NCBI GenBank assembly: GCA_964036195.1 | Contig: OZ038457.1 | Coordinates: 16,767,147 to 16,831,146, forward strand | Reading direction: 5' to 3' | DNA length: 64,000 bases | Source: Sphaerolaimus hirsutus | Taxonomy: Eukaryota > Nematoda > Chromadorea > Monhysterida > Sphaerolaimidae | Shown here: piece after piece, positions 1 through 13,144 of the stretch | Position numbering within the stretch: position 1 is the stretch's first letter | Layout: every line of letters begins with the position of its first letter | Made by a program: the position numbers and the translations under genes | Notes under the pieces: generated by a model | Databases searched by the model: none | What the model was told of the DNA's origin: nothing | Seen by the model: only the letters and a program-made list of their open reading frames with translations

Positions 1-459
1 TCGGGACAAAAAGATTACGCTGAACTATGTAATTGAAAAGGAAATAGAACAACTCCTACGGCCAGAGTAATTTGTTTAGTAAATGAAAGTGACATGTTCA
101 ATACTCGCGGCTGCTTGTATCACTTTTCCCCGGCTCGCGACATGTCAAATAGCATTGCGCTTCATTCGCGAGCGAGCGGAAACATTCTTGAAAAATATTC
201 TGGAGGAAACTGTCACAGAGAGTTTAAAGACACTATCATTGGGAACATTGGCATCCGCAGCCCACATTTGGGCGGGAATAAACATCTGTGAAAGAGACAA
301 TTCACGGGAACACCGGAATCAAATAAGAAGAAATAAGTAATGAATCTTTTGCATGAAAATTCAAAATCAATGGCACACAGCACTAATGAGCGTATTATGA
401 CGAATTTGGACATTTTTCAATTCGGTAATGCCACGAGAAAATATAATATATTACCATAA
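1..459. other. 3' flank of the CortBP2-like gene
   Basis: No convincing coding exon is visible. It lies downstream of the stop codon of the minus-strand CortBP2-like gene (stop at 460-462), so it should hold that gene's 3' UTR. I see no canonical AATAAA on the minus strand close to the stop. Short open frames here lack splice context or family resemblance. Confidence 0.5.
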
Positions 460-3400
460 TTACACCTGAGCTGCAGATCTGGGCCCTCCGTTCACATTGG
501 CACCGTTGCCGAACTGATTGTGCATTTTGGCGCGCGCCATGGCAGTGGCCGCGTGGTGCGCCGCTGCGCCGGGCCGGCCAGGCACGCTCTGCACCACCAA
601 AACTGGCCTTTTCACGGCGCCGGCGTCCTTGGCACTGTGCCCGGGCGTTTGCGTGGCCAGCGGCGTCCTCGCTCTATTCACAATCTGCGTGCGTCCGGCG
701 GCGCGGCCGCCGACCCGCTGCTGCAGTTGCGCCGTGGGCGACGAGCGGCGGCCGTGCAGCTGCGACGCGGCGGCGGGACGCGGCCGCGGCAGCGACGTGG
801 ACCGACGCGGCTTGACTTGAACGCTGGACTGCTCGCCGCTCGGCCCCGCCGCCGTCACACCAGGTGAACCATCTGCGAGTGGGCGGAGTTTATGTGTGTG
901 TTCCCGTCAACGCTGTATCTGTCCACTGCAAAAATGTTATTGGGCAAATCGTTGTTGGTGTTGAAAAATATCGATTGATCGGTATCAATAAGAATACACA
1001 ATGAGAGATAGTAAATATATACTGGTGGTGAAAAAGCGAAAGGACAATGTGCCTACACACACTAATTGATGTAAGTTGTCAATAGAAATTTCAATTAAAT
1101 GTGTAAAAATAACTTTTTAATCACTCAAGAAATTCTGTTTCATAAAAAATTCTTAACTCATTTGGATGGATCCACATTTAACGCCGGGTCCACTAGTGTG
1201 CGTAGGACCAATACAACAAGAACATGTAATTGCGCACGAAAAGAACTGGAAAACTATCGATGGCACGTTGTCGATACGGACAAACAAGGCAATGCAGGGG
1301 AAAAAATCGTGATGCACCACAAACAAACTGTTAACATAAATATAAAGCACAGCAAGCGGGAAGCACTTACTCATTACTCGTATGGCGGCTCTATTAGCCG
1401 GCTGGACTATGACACCATGCGGTCGCCCATTGGGCAACGTGCCAAAATTGGTATTGTATAAATGTGGAGCTCCATATATATCCTCCACATAGTCGCCATC
1501 CGCTGTCAAATGTCCGGCGACCTCTAAATCAGCGACATTTTCCTGCTGCTCGAACATCTCAATGGTGCCGCTCAGCGACGCGATCACCGCGTCCAGTTCC
1601 GACATTTCTCCCGCTTCCTACATTTTTTCATCGTAGAAGTGACGAAAACACGGCGACAAAATGGCTAGCATCTAGACACGGATACAGTCACGTGACAGCG
1701 TCGCACAGACACCAATGACAAAACGTGATGCTCAAATGATCAACTCTTACGCTGCATGCACCATGTAACGGTAAAGGAATCGTTGCTACGCACACTAGTT
1801 TACTAACTGAAGTAAACTCAAACTGGGTGCTCATGAATCAGCTTTGAATGTATTTGAGTTTACCAGAATGAGTTATTTTAAATCTTCGTCAACTGTAGTT
1901 GACAGACACCTCATTCTGGTAAACTCAAATAAGTGCAAGGCTGATTTAGGAGTTTACCAAAATCTGAACTTTACTGGCAGTAAACTAGTGTGTAAAGCGC
2001 CATTAGGTAAATGGATATGAAAAAATGCTAGGCGAGACGTGAAAATTACACAACTTACGTGCGCTTGCGGTGCGGCACCGCTTTGATTGCCCCGCCTTTT
2101 CGAGGTGCCTTGACCGGTACTCGGTTTCTGCGGCGCCTTGTGTCCACTGCTCGCATTGGGAGAGTTCACGCTGCACACCGTATCCGTACTGCTCGTGCTG
2201 GCTGTATTGTGGTAATGATGGGGAATTATAGATTTCAACAATTCGAAAAAAGAGTACGCAATTTCGACGACGTAGGCTCGCTATTCATCTGAACCCGCTA
2301 CTCATCTACACCCGGCACTCACCTAGATCTACCTACTACTCATTGCAGATTGCACGTCTGTAGCCGTCGTGCATTCCGAGGAGTGTAGATGAGCACCGGG
2401 ACTAGATGAGTAGCGGGTTCAGATGAGTACCAGTGCAGACTCATTTCGACAATGTCACCAACTCTGAGTGGGGAACAATCTGAGCGGCCTGGCGCCGGCG
2501 CTGCTGGGACGCGCCGCGCCGGTCGAAGCAGCAGATGCGGTGGACGCGTAGCTGGCGGCGGGCAACGGCAGCGCGCTGGAAGACATCGGCCGCGACGCAG
2601 CCGACATCGCCGGCGGCTGTTGCGGCGTCGGCGCCGATCTCGTCGCCGTGCGGCGGGGAGAATCTGAGCGCGCACAAACCGAGACCGATTTACGTGTCAT
2701 TTGACTGAAGTTGCTACAGTGTTGTAGTATCGCTCGGAGCTTTTTCAAAGTGGCTTTTTAAAATAGAAAACAGGTTACATGATAAAAACCTAGCTGTTGA
2801 AGAACCAATAAAAGTATCAGTAAATACCGGTAAATCGAGTAAATTCTCAGAAAATCACCCATATTTTCAAACGCTAACCATAAACCTTTACCACAGAACG
2901 TTGGCCACGCTGAGTTCACCCTCCCAACAAACCAAAGACATCAAAAGAAAACACCGAGCAAAACTGACACTGCACAATCTCCTCCTCTGAATCGCCAATT
3001 CTATAGTCACCATAATCGCCCATGACCATCCTATGGCTCATGGACTGGCTGCGGTTCTGCGTCCACTGAGGCCCCGCCTGCCTGTTGTTGTACTGCTGGG
3101 AGCAGTCCCAGACCCTGTAAAATGTCAAATGTCATGCAAAGTGTCAAAAGTCATGTAAAATGCCCTGCAAAATGGCAACTCGGTTGCCATTTTGCAGGGC
3201 ATTTTACATGACTTTTGACACTTTGCATGACATTTTACGTTTTACAGGGTCTGGGACTGGCACCTGAAAGTGCTGCGCGTCGGAGTCGAGCATGCGGCCG
3301 CTGGGGCTCGTGCCGCCCGACCGTGGCGGACTGATCGCGCCCGAATTGGGGCCGATCAACGGCGTCGGCGGCATTTCGCTGTTGGGCGAACTGAGCGACG

Positions 3401-6400
3401 TGGCGTATTTTGTTTAATTTAATTTACTTAAATTAAAGTTATTTTAATATAATATTCAAATACAAAAAAATTTGCACTTAAAAGTCGTTTACGCGGCCCC
3501 GTGTGCCAAAGAATAAAAAATAAGAGAGAAAGTTCAATAATTCCGGAATGAACTTCCATATCTGCTACCGACAAGTGAGATTCGTTGTCAAATGCTTATA
3601 AGTCTTGAACTGCATGCTCAAATAATCTGCAAAGCGGCATGCTTGTACTCTTCTTGACTAGTGAGCACACTTTACTGCCTATTCTTGCAGATATGGAACT
3701 TTGATTCGGAATTATGGAACTTTTTCACTTAATTTCATTTAATAAACGCTGTAAACACTTATACAAACTTCCACACATCACCCTACTTTACACCAGACAA
3801 TGTCGCATAACCAAAAAACACAATCGAGCAAATGTAATCTCCAACCACCAAAACCGACCCAGGTCCAAACGGAGACTGCCGCCCCAGCGGGCTACCCGCC
3901 CCGGATCCGAGACTCATGGATCTAGCCGCCTGTCCCGGCCGCGGCGCCGAATGCCCCATACTGTAATACTGGTAGGGGGACATCGCCACGCCGGTCTCGG
4001 ACGCGTCGCCGTAGCGCGACGCGCTTTGCTGAGAAGTGACAATGGGTTTAGGAAGATTGGCAGACGATGAGGAAAACGTTTGAGGAAAGTTTACCGTATT
4101 TATGCGAAATACCCCCCCCCCTCGAAATGGACACTATGAATTTATAACACCCCCCCCCCCCCGAAGTTCCCTCGGTCCGGAATGATGTAATTTACATCAC
4201 GTACATGATGTGTTTATTGCTGCCAGTTTGCATCGCAGCTACACATTTTCTAGTTTGTGTAGCGATGCACGTTGTTATGTCCAAACGTATACCATATTTG
4301 GACACATCTATCACTAGTTTTGGATACTGAAAGCATAAACTATAAACTTAACTACTATAAATTTCACGAAAATTTCCGACGAAAAAATACCCCCCCCCCC
4401 TCAACATTTGCACTATAAAAATAAACCGAAAAAATTCGAAAGAAAAAATACGGTACCTGTTGATGCTGCCTCGCTTTGGCCAGGATATTCTGTCGAATCA
4501 AGTTCAAGTCCTCCTCCTGCGTGTGGACGATCTCACGCAGCGAGTTGTTCTCTTGTCGTTCGCGGTCGAGCGCGCGCCGGGTGTCGTGCAGTCGCTGCAC
4601 AGCGGCAGACTCTTTGGACAGCGAATCGTCCAGCTGCCGCCGCAGGTGCTCCAGCGTGGATTGAAGCTCCGCCTCTGCGAGTGAGTTTTTTGGGGTGAAT
4701 ATGTTGTGGTGGTGTCTCACGATGTCAAAACTCCTGGAAAAAGGAAAGTTTTTTTTGCTTACTTTACGAACTTTTTTGCACCAAAGTTTTGTTCTGCCGC
4801 TGTGTTTTGCATTGTATTTTTGTATTTTCGGACAAAAATACCGTAAAAAAATTCGAAAACGTCCAGAAAAAATCCGATTTTTCCGAAAAAAATCCGTGTT
4901 TTAGAAGTGAAATAAGAATAAAAAAAAGTTTTTGATATTTTGTTTGCCGTCGTTAATGGTGTCGAAAAATAGCTACGAAGAAAGTACACCCAAACCCACG
5001 AATGCCGGGGGTGGAAGGTGGTCGGTGTGTCGCTCGCTCCTCAGCCAAGCGCACCAGAAGCTGCTTGCGTTCTTGCAGAAGATATAGCACCTACAAAAGA
5101 GGCGCGATTTAAAGCTCACTACAGCGGAAATTCAACTTTAAAGTGCAGATCTAACCATAGCTTTGTGTCTTTCCTTCTCATCGAGCAACAACTTTTTCTG
5201 CTGATCAAGCTCCTGCTGTAACTTTATTATCTCCGCCTTGGAGCCTTCCATCTGCGTCAAAAAACGAATTAGATACAGATACACGTAATTTTTATAGCGA
5301 AATAACAATTACAAAAATAACGAGCTGTTACTGGGGGCTTTTCCCATTTTTTCGAAAATCTTTTTTCTTACTTCGATACCCTGAAAAGGCCTACACATTA
5401 AAACACCGTGAACCTTCCCCAAAAAAACTTTTCAGCCATCTATCCCTCCGGAGGAGCGATTTGTAAATATCTATCGAACCCCCACAAAGGTAAAAAAAAT
5501 GGAGATCCCTGCTTCACTAGTGGTAAACACGGCGGACATGAAACTCTACAATGTTAGTGGACTTAATTCCCAATACTTATGTCTCACGTTCAAGTTTGGA
5601 CGGATGATTCTCACTCAGTTCATGGTCGATATTACTTTTGTGCGACCATGTGATGTGAGAACAAAACGTTTTTGCATTTTCGGCTCAATGACACAGTTGA
5701 AATCGAACCGGGATGTTAGATACATATGCGAAAGGTGCCAAAATAACACGTATGTATCCTAACCCACAGGCAGAAAGAGATGTACAGATAAAGTCGTGTA
5801 AACGTAAAAATTATCATTGCGAAACGAGTGAAATCACCTTCGTTTTAACACAACATGAACTATTCAAACATTATAACCATAGGATATATCAATTGTTATC
5901 TAATTTCTAGCAGGGGTATCTTGAATTTTGACCCTCCGAGTGGTTGGATAGATAGCAAATCGCTCCTCCGGAGGGATAGATAGCTGAAAAATTTTCTGGG
6001 GGGGGGTTGGGGGGGGGGGGTTTGGGGGGGGGGTTGTGGTGGTTCGATATATAGGCTTTATCGGGGCATAGAAGGAAGAAAAGGGAGAAAAATCGCTAAA
6101 AGTACGTGTAAAATAGCTCAAAATGGGTATACAAGAGCATATAGTACTTAAAAAGCTGAAAATAGGCAGTTAGACACATGAACTAGTGATTTTGGAGGTG
6201 AAAATCTATATATAGGTATGAAAAATAGCGATTGGGAGCGAAAATTGGGGTATAGTTTTTTTTAGTCACATGCACCATTTACTTACACCACGTTGCTTTT
6301 TACTGCTTTTATCACAACCCACAGTAGCGGTTCCAACCGGAATTTTAGTGAAGTGAACCACAAAAAAAATTCACCTCCCCCCTTAGTCTCTCCCTCTCGC

Positions 6401-9400
6401 CTTCGAGCGCGGCGCACACGTCGTCCCCCTGGGCCGCGTCCGCCTTCGACCTGGCCGACATGGCCTCCAACTCGCGCAGGGCGCGCGCGTGCCGCCGCTC
6501 CGCCGCGTATAGAACCTGCGCGGGGTTGACGTTTGTAAGTATTTAAGTGGGTTGATTTGTGCGGTTTGGTGACTGACATGTTACGTTGGTGGTGGATACG
6601 TTCGTTGTTGATCAAATACACTAATTTGTTCGCGTCCGGAAATAAGATTGGGCCCAAATACACTAGTTGACATCGCAAATTGGTGTCAACTGAATGTCAA
6701 CTAAATAACACAGAAAAAATTTATAGAAGCAACACACTTAACAGAAACAATGCAAATTCACATGCTCTATCACACAGCAAAGTTGACATCATATAATTAA
6801 CCAAACCTTTGTTGAATTTAGTTGACACAAATTGACATGTCAACTAGTGTGTGGCCAATTGAACCAGCGCTAGGCAGCTTTTGAGAACTTTTGTCTGAAG
6901 AAACAAAATTTTCTTAGCGGCTACGTGTGAAAAATTGGTAAACAGAAACAAGTCCCCACACCGATGAACAAATGGGAATTGACCTCTACTATGTCCAACA
7001 AAAATTTATGAAAACCATCAGAAAAAAACAAGACCACATGTTTCCACCCCCGCACACCAGCTTCAAAACACCGAATCAAAACACCTGACCGCCCAGACAA
7101 AGCCTACACTTGTACGTATTATGTATTTAGTTTAGTCGACAGGTTTTTTTACAAATCATGTCGACAAGAGCAGCCATTTCAAAGACAACTAGCCGATCCC
7201 AGACCCAGCTGTGCTAATAGCACAATTGCGGTTGCAGCGGTCAATTAACATTCTATCCAGTCAGTACCGACACGCACAGCTGACTACGTGAATGTTAACG
7301 CGTGTTAAACATTATCGCGAATTATTTATGCTCGCAAGATACTCATTTGTAAAATTCCATGGCGCCGGTGCCAATTTTAACGCCGCAAAAAACACGAGAG
7401 CGATCACCGCCGAGCAATTTCAAGGTCCATTTCGACCGTATACTAGGCGGACAGCACACCTAGTATGGAAACCTACCATAATTTAATGAATAAAATCTTG
7501 TGATAAATTACGAATTCAATTATTCCATAGTAAAAATAAAATAAAATGAAAAAACTGCCTAGTTTTTGGTCCATTATTCAGATGGGTTATGGTAGGTTTT
7601 CATACTAAGTGTGATGTTCGCCGAGTATACCTATTTTATTATTCCGACTGCATATCGCATTCCCACTCGCAAACGCATGCGGCTTTAATAGAGCTAATCC
7701 GGGGTGGAACAAATCCGCGCCGCCACTTTGTCAATACACAAAATAAATAAACCGATTTCGAGGGGATTATTGAATTGCGTAGACAGGTCGAGAATATCGC
7801 ACAAAATTATTTTTATTTGCATTATTGTGAGCAAGGAAGAAGAAAGCAGCACCTTTGTAAATATAAATACTTAGACACTCAATGAAAGAAATGAATAAAA
7901 AAACTACCGCATTTGTTGTCAACTACAAAAACTATCAGAATAGCCAATAACCGACACCTTTTACCACGGTTATCTAAAATGTGACTTAGCGCTTATTCGT
8001 GTGAATAGAACTTAAATATCTCTGAGAAAAGCCTTAAATTTCTCTCTAAAATATAAATATAAATGCCGTATTTCAGGTATATTTTCTTGTATGTTTCAAA
8101 ATCTTTCAAAAAGTATACCTAATCCAATCTCTCTGGAATACCCTGGGAAAATATAGATAGTTTTCATATTTTCAATATAAATACCCCAGAAATTTTTTCA
8201 ATGCTAGTCTCAGTTGACAGCAAAACCGCAGTTGGCATCAAAGTTTGGAACCGCTATGACCTTGTACGGACTGAGAACACACCGACAAAAAAACTATCGC
8301 CGCATGCAAGAATGCGTACTCTTTCAGTGTAAAAATTTCGTGTTCTAAACCAGCAGTGTTGTGTAAACCGAAAACAAAAATGTTGTGACTGAACCAGAAC
8401 TAGTACAAAACCAAAGGGCCTATTCTGCATTGCAGGAAAATTACTACACAGTCAGCAAGAACACGTTCGTGCAGAGGGGCCGGAGTTATTTAAAAACATG
8501 TTTGACATGACATTTGACATTTATTCAAAATGCCCACCTCGCCATTCAACATGAAAACGTGAAACGTTAAAAATACGATCGTCCGAAGCAAAGTGAGCAG
8601 CTTTTTACCCAACGGCAACCCACAAAAACAACCCTTCCGCGCCCCAAACAGACCTTCTTAGCGCGCTGATGCGCCCGCCTCTGCACGTCGATGAGCGCGT
8701 CCAAGTGCTTCAGCTGGCTGTGGCACATGGCGGCCACTTCCGCCTCGTCGATGGGCTGGTCGTCGGCCAGGCTGTCGCGCTGCAGCGCCGCCCACGGATC
8801 GGTGGCCGGGCCGGAGCCGCCCAGCTTGCCGTAGCGCGCCGGCGCTAGTAGGTATTTGGCTCGCTCGCTCTGTGAGAGGATTTATTACTAAATGTTGACA
8901 ATTGATACTTATTTGATAATGATTAAGTTGTCACGTCACATTTGTGCAGGATTGTGTGATACGAAAAGCGATTTGGGGAAGTTTGCTGTTTGGAGAAACA
9001 TATTCATTCATTATCACCCGGGGAAAACGCACTTTCAGAGTTGCAATGGCAACATCTCTGGCTTGCAACTCTCCTTCTAAATAGCTGAGCAATCTAAGCA
9101 AATCGACACGAGACAGTCCATCAGTACGGGTGCTGCCGCCGCCAGACGATTGTTGTGACGATGTTCGCTGAAAATGGCAATGAGCCAAGATAAAATCGAA
9201 ATGCATATTTTAAAATGCAAATTTTTTAGGGCAACATACTAACAAAAAACAACTAGAAAACAGTAGTTCCCAATTTTCGTTCGACAATAAATACCATGGA
9301 GCCATCTGCCAAGTACCAACACCTGATGTACCAACAGTATACAGGATACTGATAAGGACACAAAAAAGGTCCACAAGCCCCGCCCATGGCTTGTGTTTCG

Positions 9401-9650
9401 CTGTAGCGTATAAGTCACCATAACGCCCCATACAAAAAACCTTGGCAAAAAAACTTTTGAACAAAATCCTACAAGCAGTCACCACTTCCACCCAACTTAC
9501 AGTCAACTGGTTTCCAGCGAGTTTAATCGTCGCGTCATTAGCCGTGCCAGCGGCACAATTCCCCTCATCTCTACTTGGGCCGCGCAGCGGAGTTCTAGCG
9601 GCGGCGCTGGCGCGCGGACCTTTGCTGCCGCCCGGCTGCTGGCTGCTCAT
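460..9650 (-). CDS. CTTNBP2NL: CortBP2-domain coiled-coil protein (CTTNBP2NL/CTTNBP2-like), 14 exons
   Basis: Exons in transcript order: 9650-9501, 9167-9033, 8869-8654, 6515-6375, 5251-5156, 5090-5000, 4674-4457, 4028-3859, 3390-3264, 3095-3011, 2663-2459, about 2197-2059, 1617-1371, 872-460. Phases agree and give 810 residues. Residues about 66-165 carry the CortBP2 signature: LLRLLSYLEGELQARDVAIA, then RYGKLGG and DPWAALQRD. Next comes a coiled coil with VLYLLQERKQLLVRL and ends near residue 350. The rest is a Ser/Pro/Gln-rich low-complexity tail. In this family (CTTNBP2, CTTNBP2NL, FILIP1; fly nausicaa) the proteins bind cortactin and regulate branched actin; that role is known for relatives and inferred here. 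The start ATG is preceded by an A-rich stretch. The exon 11/12 junction has two equivalent placements. FILIP1 is the main alternative identity. Confidence 0.85.
1791..1992. mobile_element. MITE with ACACTAGTTTACT ends and a nested MITE
   Basis: The outer inverted ends read CACACTAGTTTACT and AGTAAACTAGTGTG. Inside, at about 1853-1929, is a shorter palindromic unit bounded by TTTGAGTTTACCAGAATGAG and its complement. It lies in the intron between exons 12 and 13 of the CortBP2-like gene. The inner unit recurs in vigilin introns at 16571 and 23165. Confidence 0.75.
3096..3263 (-). mobile_element. Introner-like hairpin element forming a whole intron (copy 1)
   Basis: On the minus strand the exon ends in CAG, the intron opens GTGCCAGTCCCAGACCC and closes GGGTCTGGGACTGCTCCCAG. 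The 168-base intron is one hairpin: arms of about 75 bases rich in TGTAAA, TGTCAAA and GTCATG pair across a centre near 3180. The phase-0 junction joins two Ser/Gln-rich exons in frame. The same element is a complete intron at 39244-39415 and 52734-52906. No open frame lies inside, so it would be non-autonomous. Confidence 0.85.
3560..3735. mobile_element. Degenerate PIF/Harbinger-like MITE fragment
   Basis: The stretch TTGCAGATATGGAACTTT with flanking GACTAGTGAG matches the interior of the complete element at 44477-44896. Clear ends are missing. It is intronic in the CortBP2-like gene. Confidence 0.5.
4092..4455. mobile_element. TA-flanked MITE of the TACCGTATTT family, ending at a 5' splice site
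   Basis: It starts TACCGTATTTATGCGAAATA followed by a C tract and ends in AAAAAATACGGTA. It fills most of intron 4029-4456 of the CortBP2-like gene. The terminal TACCGTA (minus-strand reading) directly follows the exon's last CAG, so the donor is CAG|GTACCGTA and lies within the element end. Family members recur at 30053, 40137, 43185, 55183, 58430 and 62027. Confidence 0.75.
5395..6110. repeat. Degenerate GATAGATAGC / G-tract repeat
   Basis: It contains CTCCTCCGGAGGGATAGATA, GATAGATAGCTGAAAA and long poly-G runs (about 5998-6035), as in the intact hAT-like copies at 20867 and 27430. A reverse-orientation fragment lies at 5430-5475. The ends are eroded. It is intronic in the CortBP2-like gene. 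Confidence 0.55.
6661..6852. mobile_element. CACTAGTTGACA-family MITE
   Basis: The ends CACTAGTTGACATC and GTCAACTAGTGTG form inverted repeats around an AT-rich core. It is in the intron between exons 3 and 4 of the CortBP2-like gene. It is the most numerous family here, with copies near 13145, 19974, 22474, 34884, 36357, 45465, 57188 and 58191. Confidence 0.75.
7438..7630. mobile_element. GTATACTCGGCGGAC-family MITE
   Basis: The ends GTATACTAGGCGGACAGCAC and GTTCGCCGAGTATAC are inverted, and internal arms around CCTACCATAATTTAATGAAT also pair. It is intronic in the CortBP2-like gene, with siblings at 19339, 48594 and 56042. Confidence 0.7.
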
Positions 9651-11818
9651 TTTTTTGCCGCGCAGAACACTCAGTTGGAGATTGATAATTTAATCGACCG
9701 GACTAGAACGCATGTGAATGAGGGAGGTAATTTGTGTGGCGGGGTAAATACGTAATGATGCGGTGGACTAATTGCGATATTAATTGAATGTGAGTGATCG
9801 AAAATAGCGCGGGAATGGACAACGGATCGGCTGATGCACGCGGGAGCACTTTACGTTTTATTCTCACTTTTTTTATTTTTAGACAGCCGTGACTAGGCGC
9901 TTCATGACACCATGCTACTACGTTGCTACACCGAGAATTTTTATGCATGTTCCGATAAAAAACTTTTATTTACCGCAGAATGTCGCAGCCGTCAATTCAG
10001 ATCTTCTTTGGTAGCGCTGCAACCCACGTTTTGTGATAGATGTCTGATGAAATAAATGTCTTGGAAAGTAATCTGATGGATCGGGCATGTATGCGAAATT
10101 GGCTCACGACCAGGATTGTATTGGATACAATAAAATATTGACAAATGAGAGTGAAAGACGCAGAAATTACGTCCGCATAACCGATAACGGCCGTGGAATA
10201 CAATAAAGCAACCGGAAAAAGCCGCTTATGGCACTAGTTGATACATGTATGTGATGTATGTTTACTAATGCGTGTATCCAAACGGCCGTTTTGGCTAGCT
10301 GCCAACTACACATAAGGGGTATCCCGAATCTGATCCACATGTTCAATTCACATTCGTATGGCCGGAATGTGACCAACACGAAAAAACGTAATTACCCACT
10401 CTGAGAAATTACTTTTGTGGATAAACGTTTCCGCGTAATATTTTCGTACCGAACTGATGAAGTAGTCATTTTGTATCACTTTTTATTAAATTGAACTGAA
10501 GTTTGATGGCGCCTATTAATGTTAATATTTATCGAACCATAACAATTTTGATGTTACAATCTGCGGGACCTCTGTGATGCATTCGTCAAGATATGGTATC
10601 GCTGGTACGAATGGAACTACGACTGCGTAAAAAAGTTTTTTTTTCGGATTGAGTTTCTGCGCTGCGGCGAAGTCGTACCGAGTAAACCTGTGTAAACATA
10701 TTTATCAGCCAGCAGAACCGAATGTGCGTGCATCCCCGTCGGCTACTCACCCGGTCCTGTTTCTTCTTTTCATTTTTTAGAAATTCCGTGCCATTCAGCA
10801 CAAATGCACAACTTTGATACAAATGTTTGTTCTGTTTTTCAATACAACTTTTCGTGATTCAATTCATCGGCATTCTTTTTGCGACCTTTTTTGATAATGT
10901 GCCAAAATATCGAAAGGGATTATTGATTTGGATACGGTTTGTACTTAGCACTTATTTGGTTTGGATATGCTTTACATACAAATTTTCTGCCGGGGGTTCA
11001 GCCCGATCCCCACTCAAAATTCTGGATATACCCTTGTGATATGATTCAAAATTTGACGGTTATCCAAATTTGTAGCTGTGGACATCCGCGTTCGGTGGAC
11101 ATCTACGGTTTTGTGCTGCATCCGAATGGTGTTGCAAAGCTGACGCCAGTGTAACCATCTCCATTTTGCTGCAACGGCAGGGTGCTCGCCAAACCAATAT
11201 CTACTGTTACGATTGTCGTTTTTGTTGTTACAAACAACATTTTGTGGCCGGGGTTGGGGAAAAAGACAGTAGAGGGGTGGATAATTCAGCCGCAAAGCGC
11301 AGATTTCTTGAGGCAATAGTAGAGTGTAGATGTCCACAGAATACTGCCCAGGGTTTATTCGCCAGTTTACCACTAAAAATACACCAAAATCTATGAAAAC
11401 AATGTCATTGTCCCCCATTGTCAATTGGCATGTGAAATTGAGCACTTGCCTGCAAATAATTTCAAAATACGTAGTAATAAGTGAAATTTCAGCTGCTATA
11501 AAAAAAAGGTTTCGATGCTCGTGTTTTTTCTCAAAAAATATAGTTAATAAAGCAACGACCATCCTACCCTTGACAATCTGCTATCACTCTTGAAGCTCAG
11601 TAACATGTGCGATTTCATCACTTGATTACCGGGGATCCTTATACTACACCCAGACCCGTGATAGGGTGGGTCTTAAAATATGTAAACTGCCTCGGGCATG
11701 CAAACTTTGCATCTCAAAAACTCAATATTTCTCGACCGATTTTGTTTGTTTATAATGATCATAAATGGTTGGAGAGTTCATTTTTAGGTCAAATTGGCGA
11801 TATACAATTTGTCATATA

Positions 11819-12465
11819 TATAGGGTTGGCCGATGTTTTTTTAAACGTTTTTTTTATTAAAAAAACGTTGTTTTTTTATAAAAAAAACATCGGCCGAAAT
11901 TTTTAGTACTAAGCACCAGGTATTGTGCAAAATCTTTGCGCTCAAGCGCGCAATTTCACACACAAATTGACATTTGTGGTTGTTTTCATTGGTTTTGTGG
12001 CATTTTGAGTATCAAAGTATCCATTTCTATGTGCTACCATAGGTTTATAAGCCGTCATATGTCGCTGTAGTATATTATATTGAGATAATGTGCTTCCATG
12101 TACCCTCACAGTGTGTAAATTCACTCCCAATATAACAACCTCCTTTTATAACCTTATTTGATCACTATTCCACTATGCCAAACTTCACCTGAAGTCACGA
12201 ACGTTCGACTATAAGGCGATATACGAATATGTCAACAAAAAATGGATATTTTTGACACAAATCACCACTTATAATGCTATCCCATGGCTCCACAGCCATT
12301 ATATGGTCATATTTAACATCACAGAGTATTTCCACTGTCTGATATACCTATATATGTTGACACTAGGTCATATCTGGGAGCTTTTTTTATAAAAAAAACG
12401 TGTTTTTTTAAAACGTTGTTTTTTTAAAAAAACATCGAGTTAAAAAAACGTTTTTTCCAACCCTA
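11819..12465. mobile_element. hAT-like element with TAGGGTTGG ends
   Basis: The left end reads TATAGGGTTGGCC and the right end CCAACCCTA. GTCATATA occurs on both sides (11811-11818 and 12466-12473), an 8-base target duplication. Runs of T and A around AACGTTTTTTT flank the core. No transposase frame is present. It sits inside an older repeat related to the 32552-33947 foldback. Confidence 0.65.
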
Positions 12466-13144
12466 GTCATATATCGTTTTTTTCACAATTTCGGGATGGC
12501 AAATTTCTATAAATTTTCTTTGAACACGTTATTTTATACCCTTGATCGAGAGAAACACAGCACTGAAAGAATAAGATCGATATCTCTTTCCAATCAAAGA
12601 TATGCAAAGTACCTCAGGCAAAATTTCTGCTATTCTTTCCGTTTTAATGCGAAGTTTGTTTTCCATTTTTGGGCCATTCTTTTTTACGTTTTCTGGTAAG
12701 CGCCAATAAGGGATATCTGGCTGGTGCAAAATTGTTTCAGTAATATTATTTTTACATTCTACCATTGCCAGGCCCGATTTTCCATCTGCCATTAAACAAT
12801 ATTCCGCCATTTTTATCGATAACAGATTTTAATTCTGAGTGCGGACTGCATTCCGCACACATTCAACTCTATTCACCTTGGTTTACTTGCTGCCATCAAT
12901 ATGATTATTTATCGATACCTTTCTGTCGGCGTGTATGTATAACCTGTCCAGGTACTCATAAATACTGTATTATATCTATATATTTATATCTGATACTTCA
13001 TTTTTTACGGAGATAAGGTGACCTTGATTTGATCAGTCTTCTTGAGGAATGTAAAATATCAGTACGCCTGCGCAGCGTTTGGTATTATTCCTTTTTCAAA
13101 TTGCGTATCTTATATAATGTAGTGTTGCATATCCAAAATGGCTC

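Noticed and set aside
460-867. Long plus-strand open frames opposite the last CortBP2-like exon
   Set aside because: They are antisense shadows of a GC-rich exon. The minus frame continues in phase from exon 13, with Ser/Pro/Arg-rich content typical of the family tail.
5999-6035. Poly-G with TTG spacers as a possible telomere-like or G-quadruplex regulatory tract
   Set aside because: The same G tracts occur inside the GATAGATAGC hAT-like MITEs, so this is a decayed element, not a separate feature.
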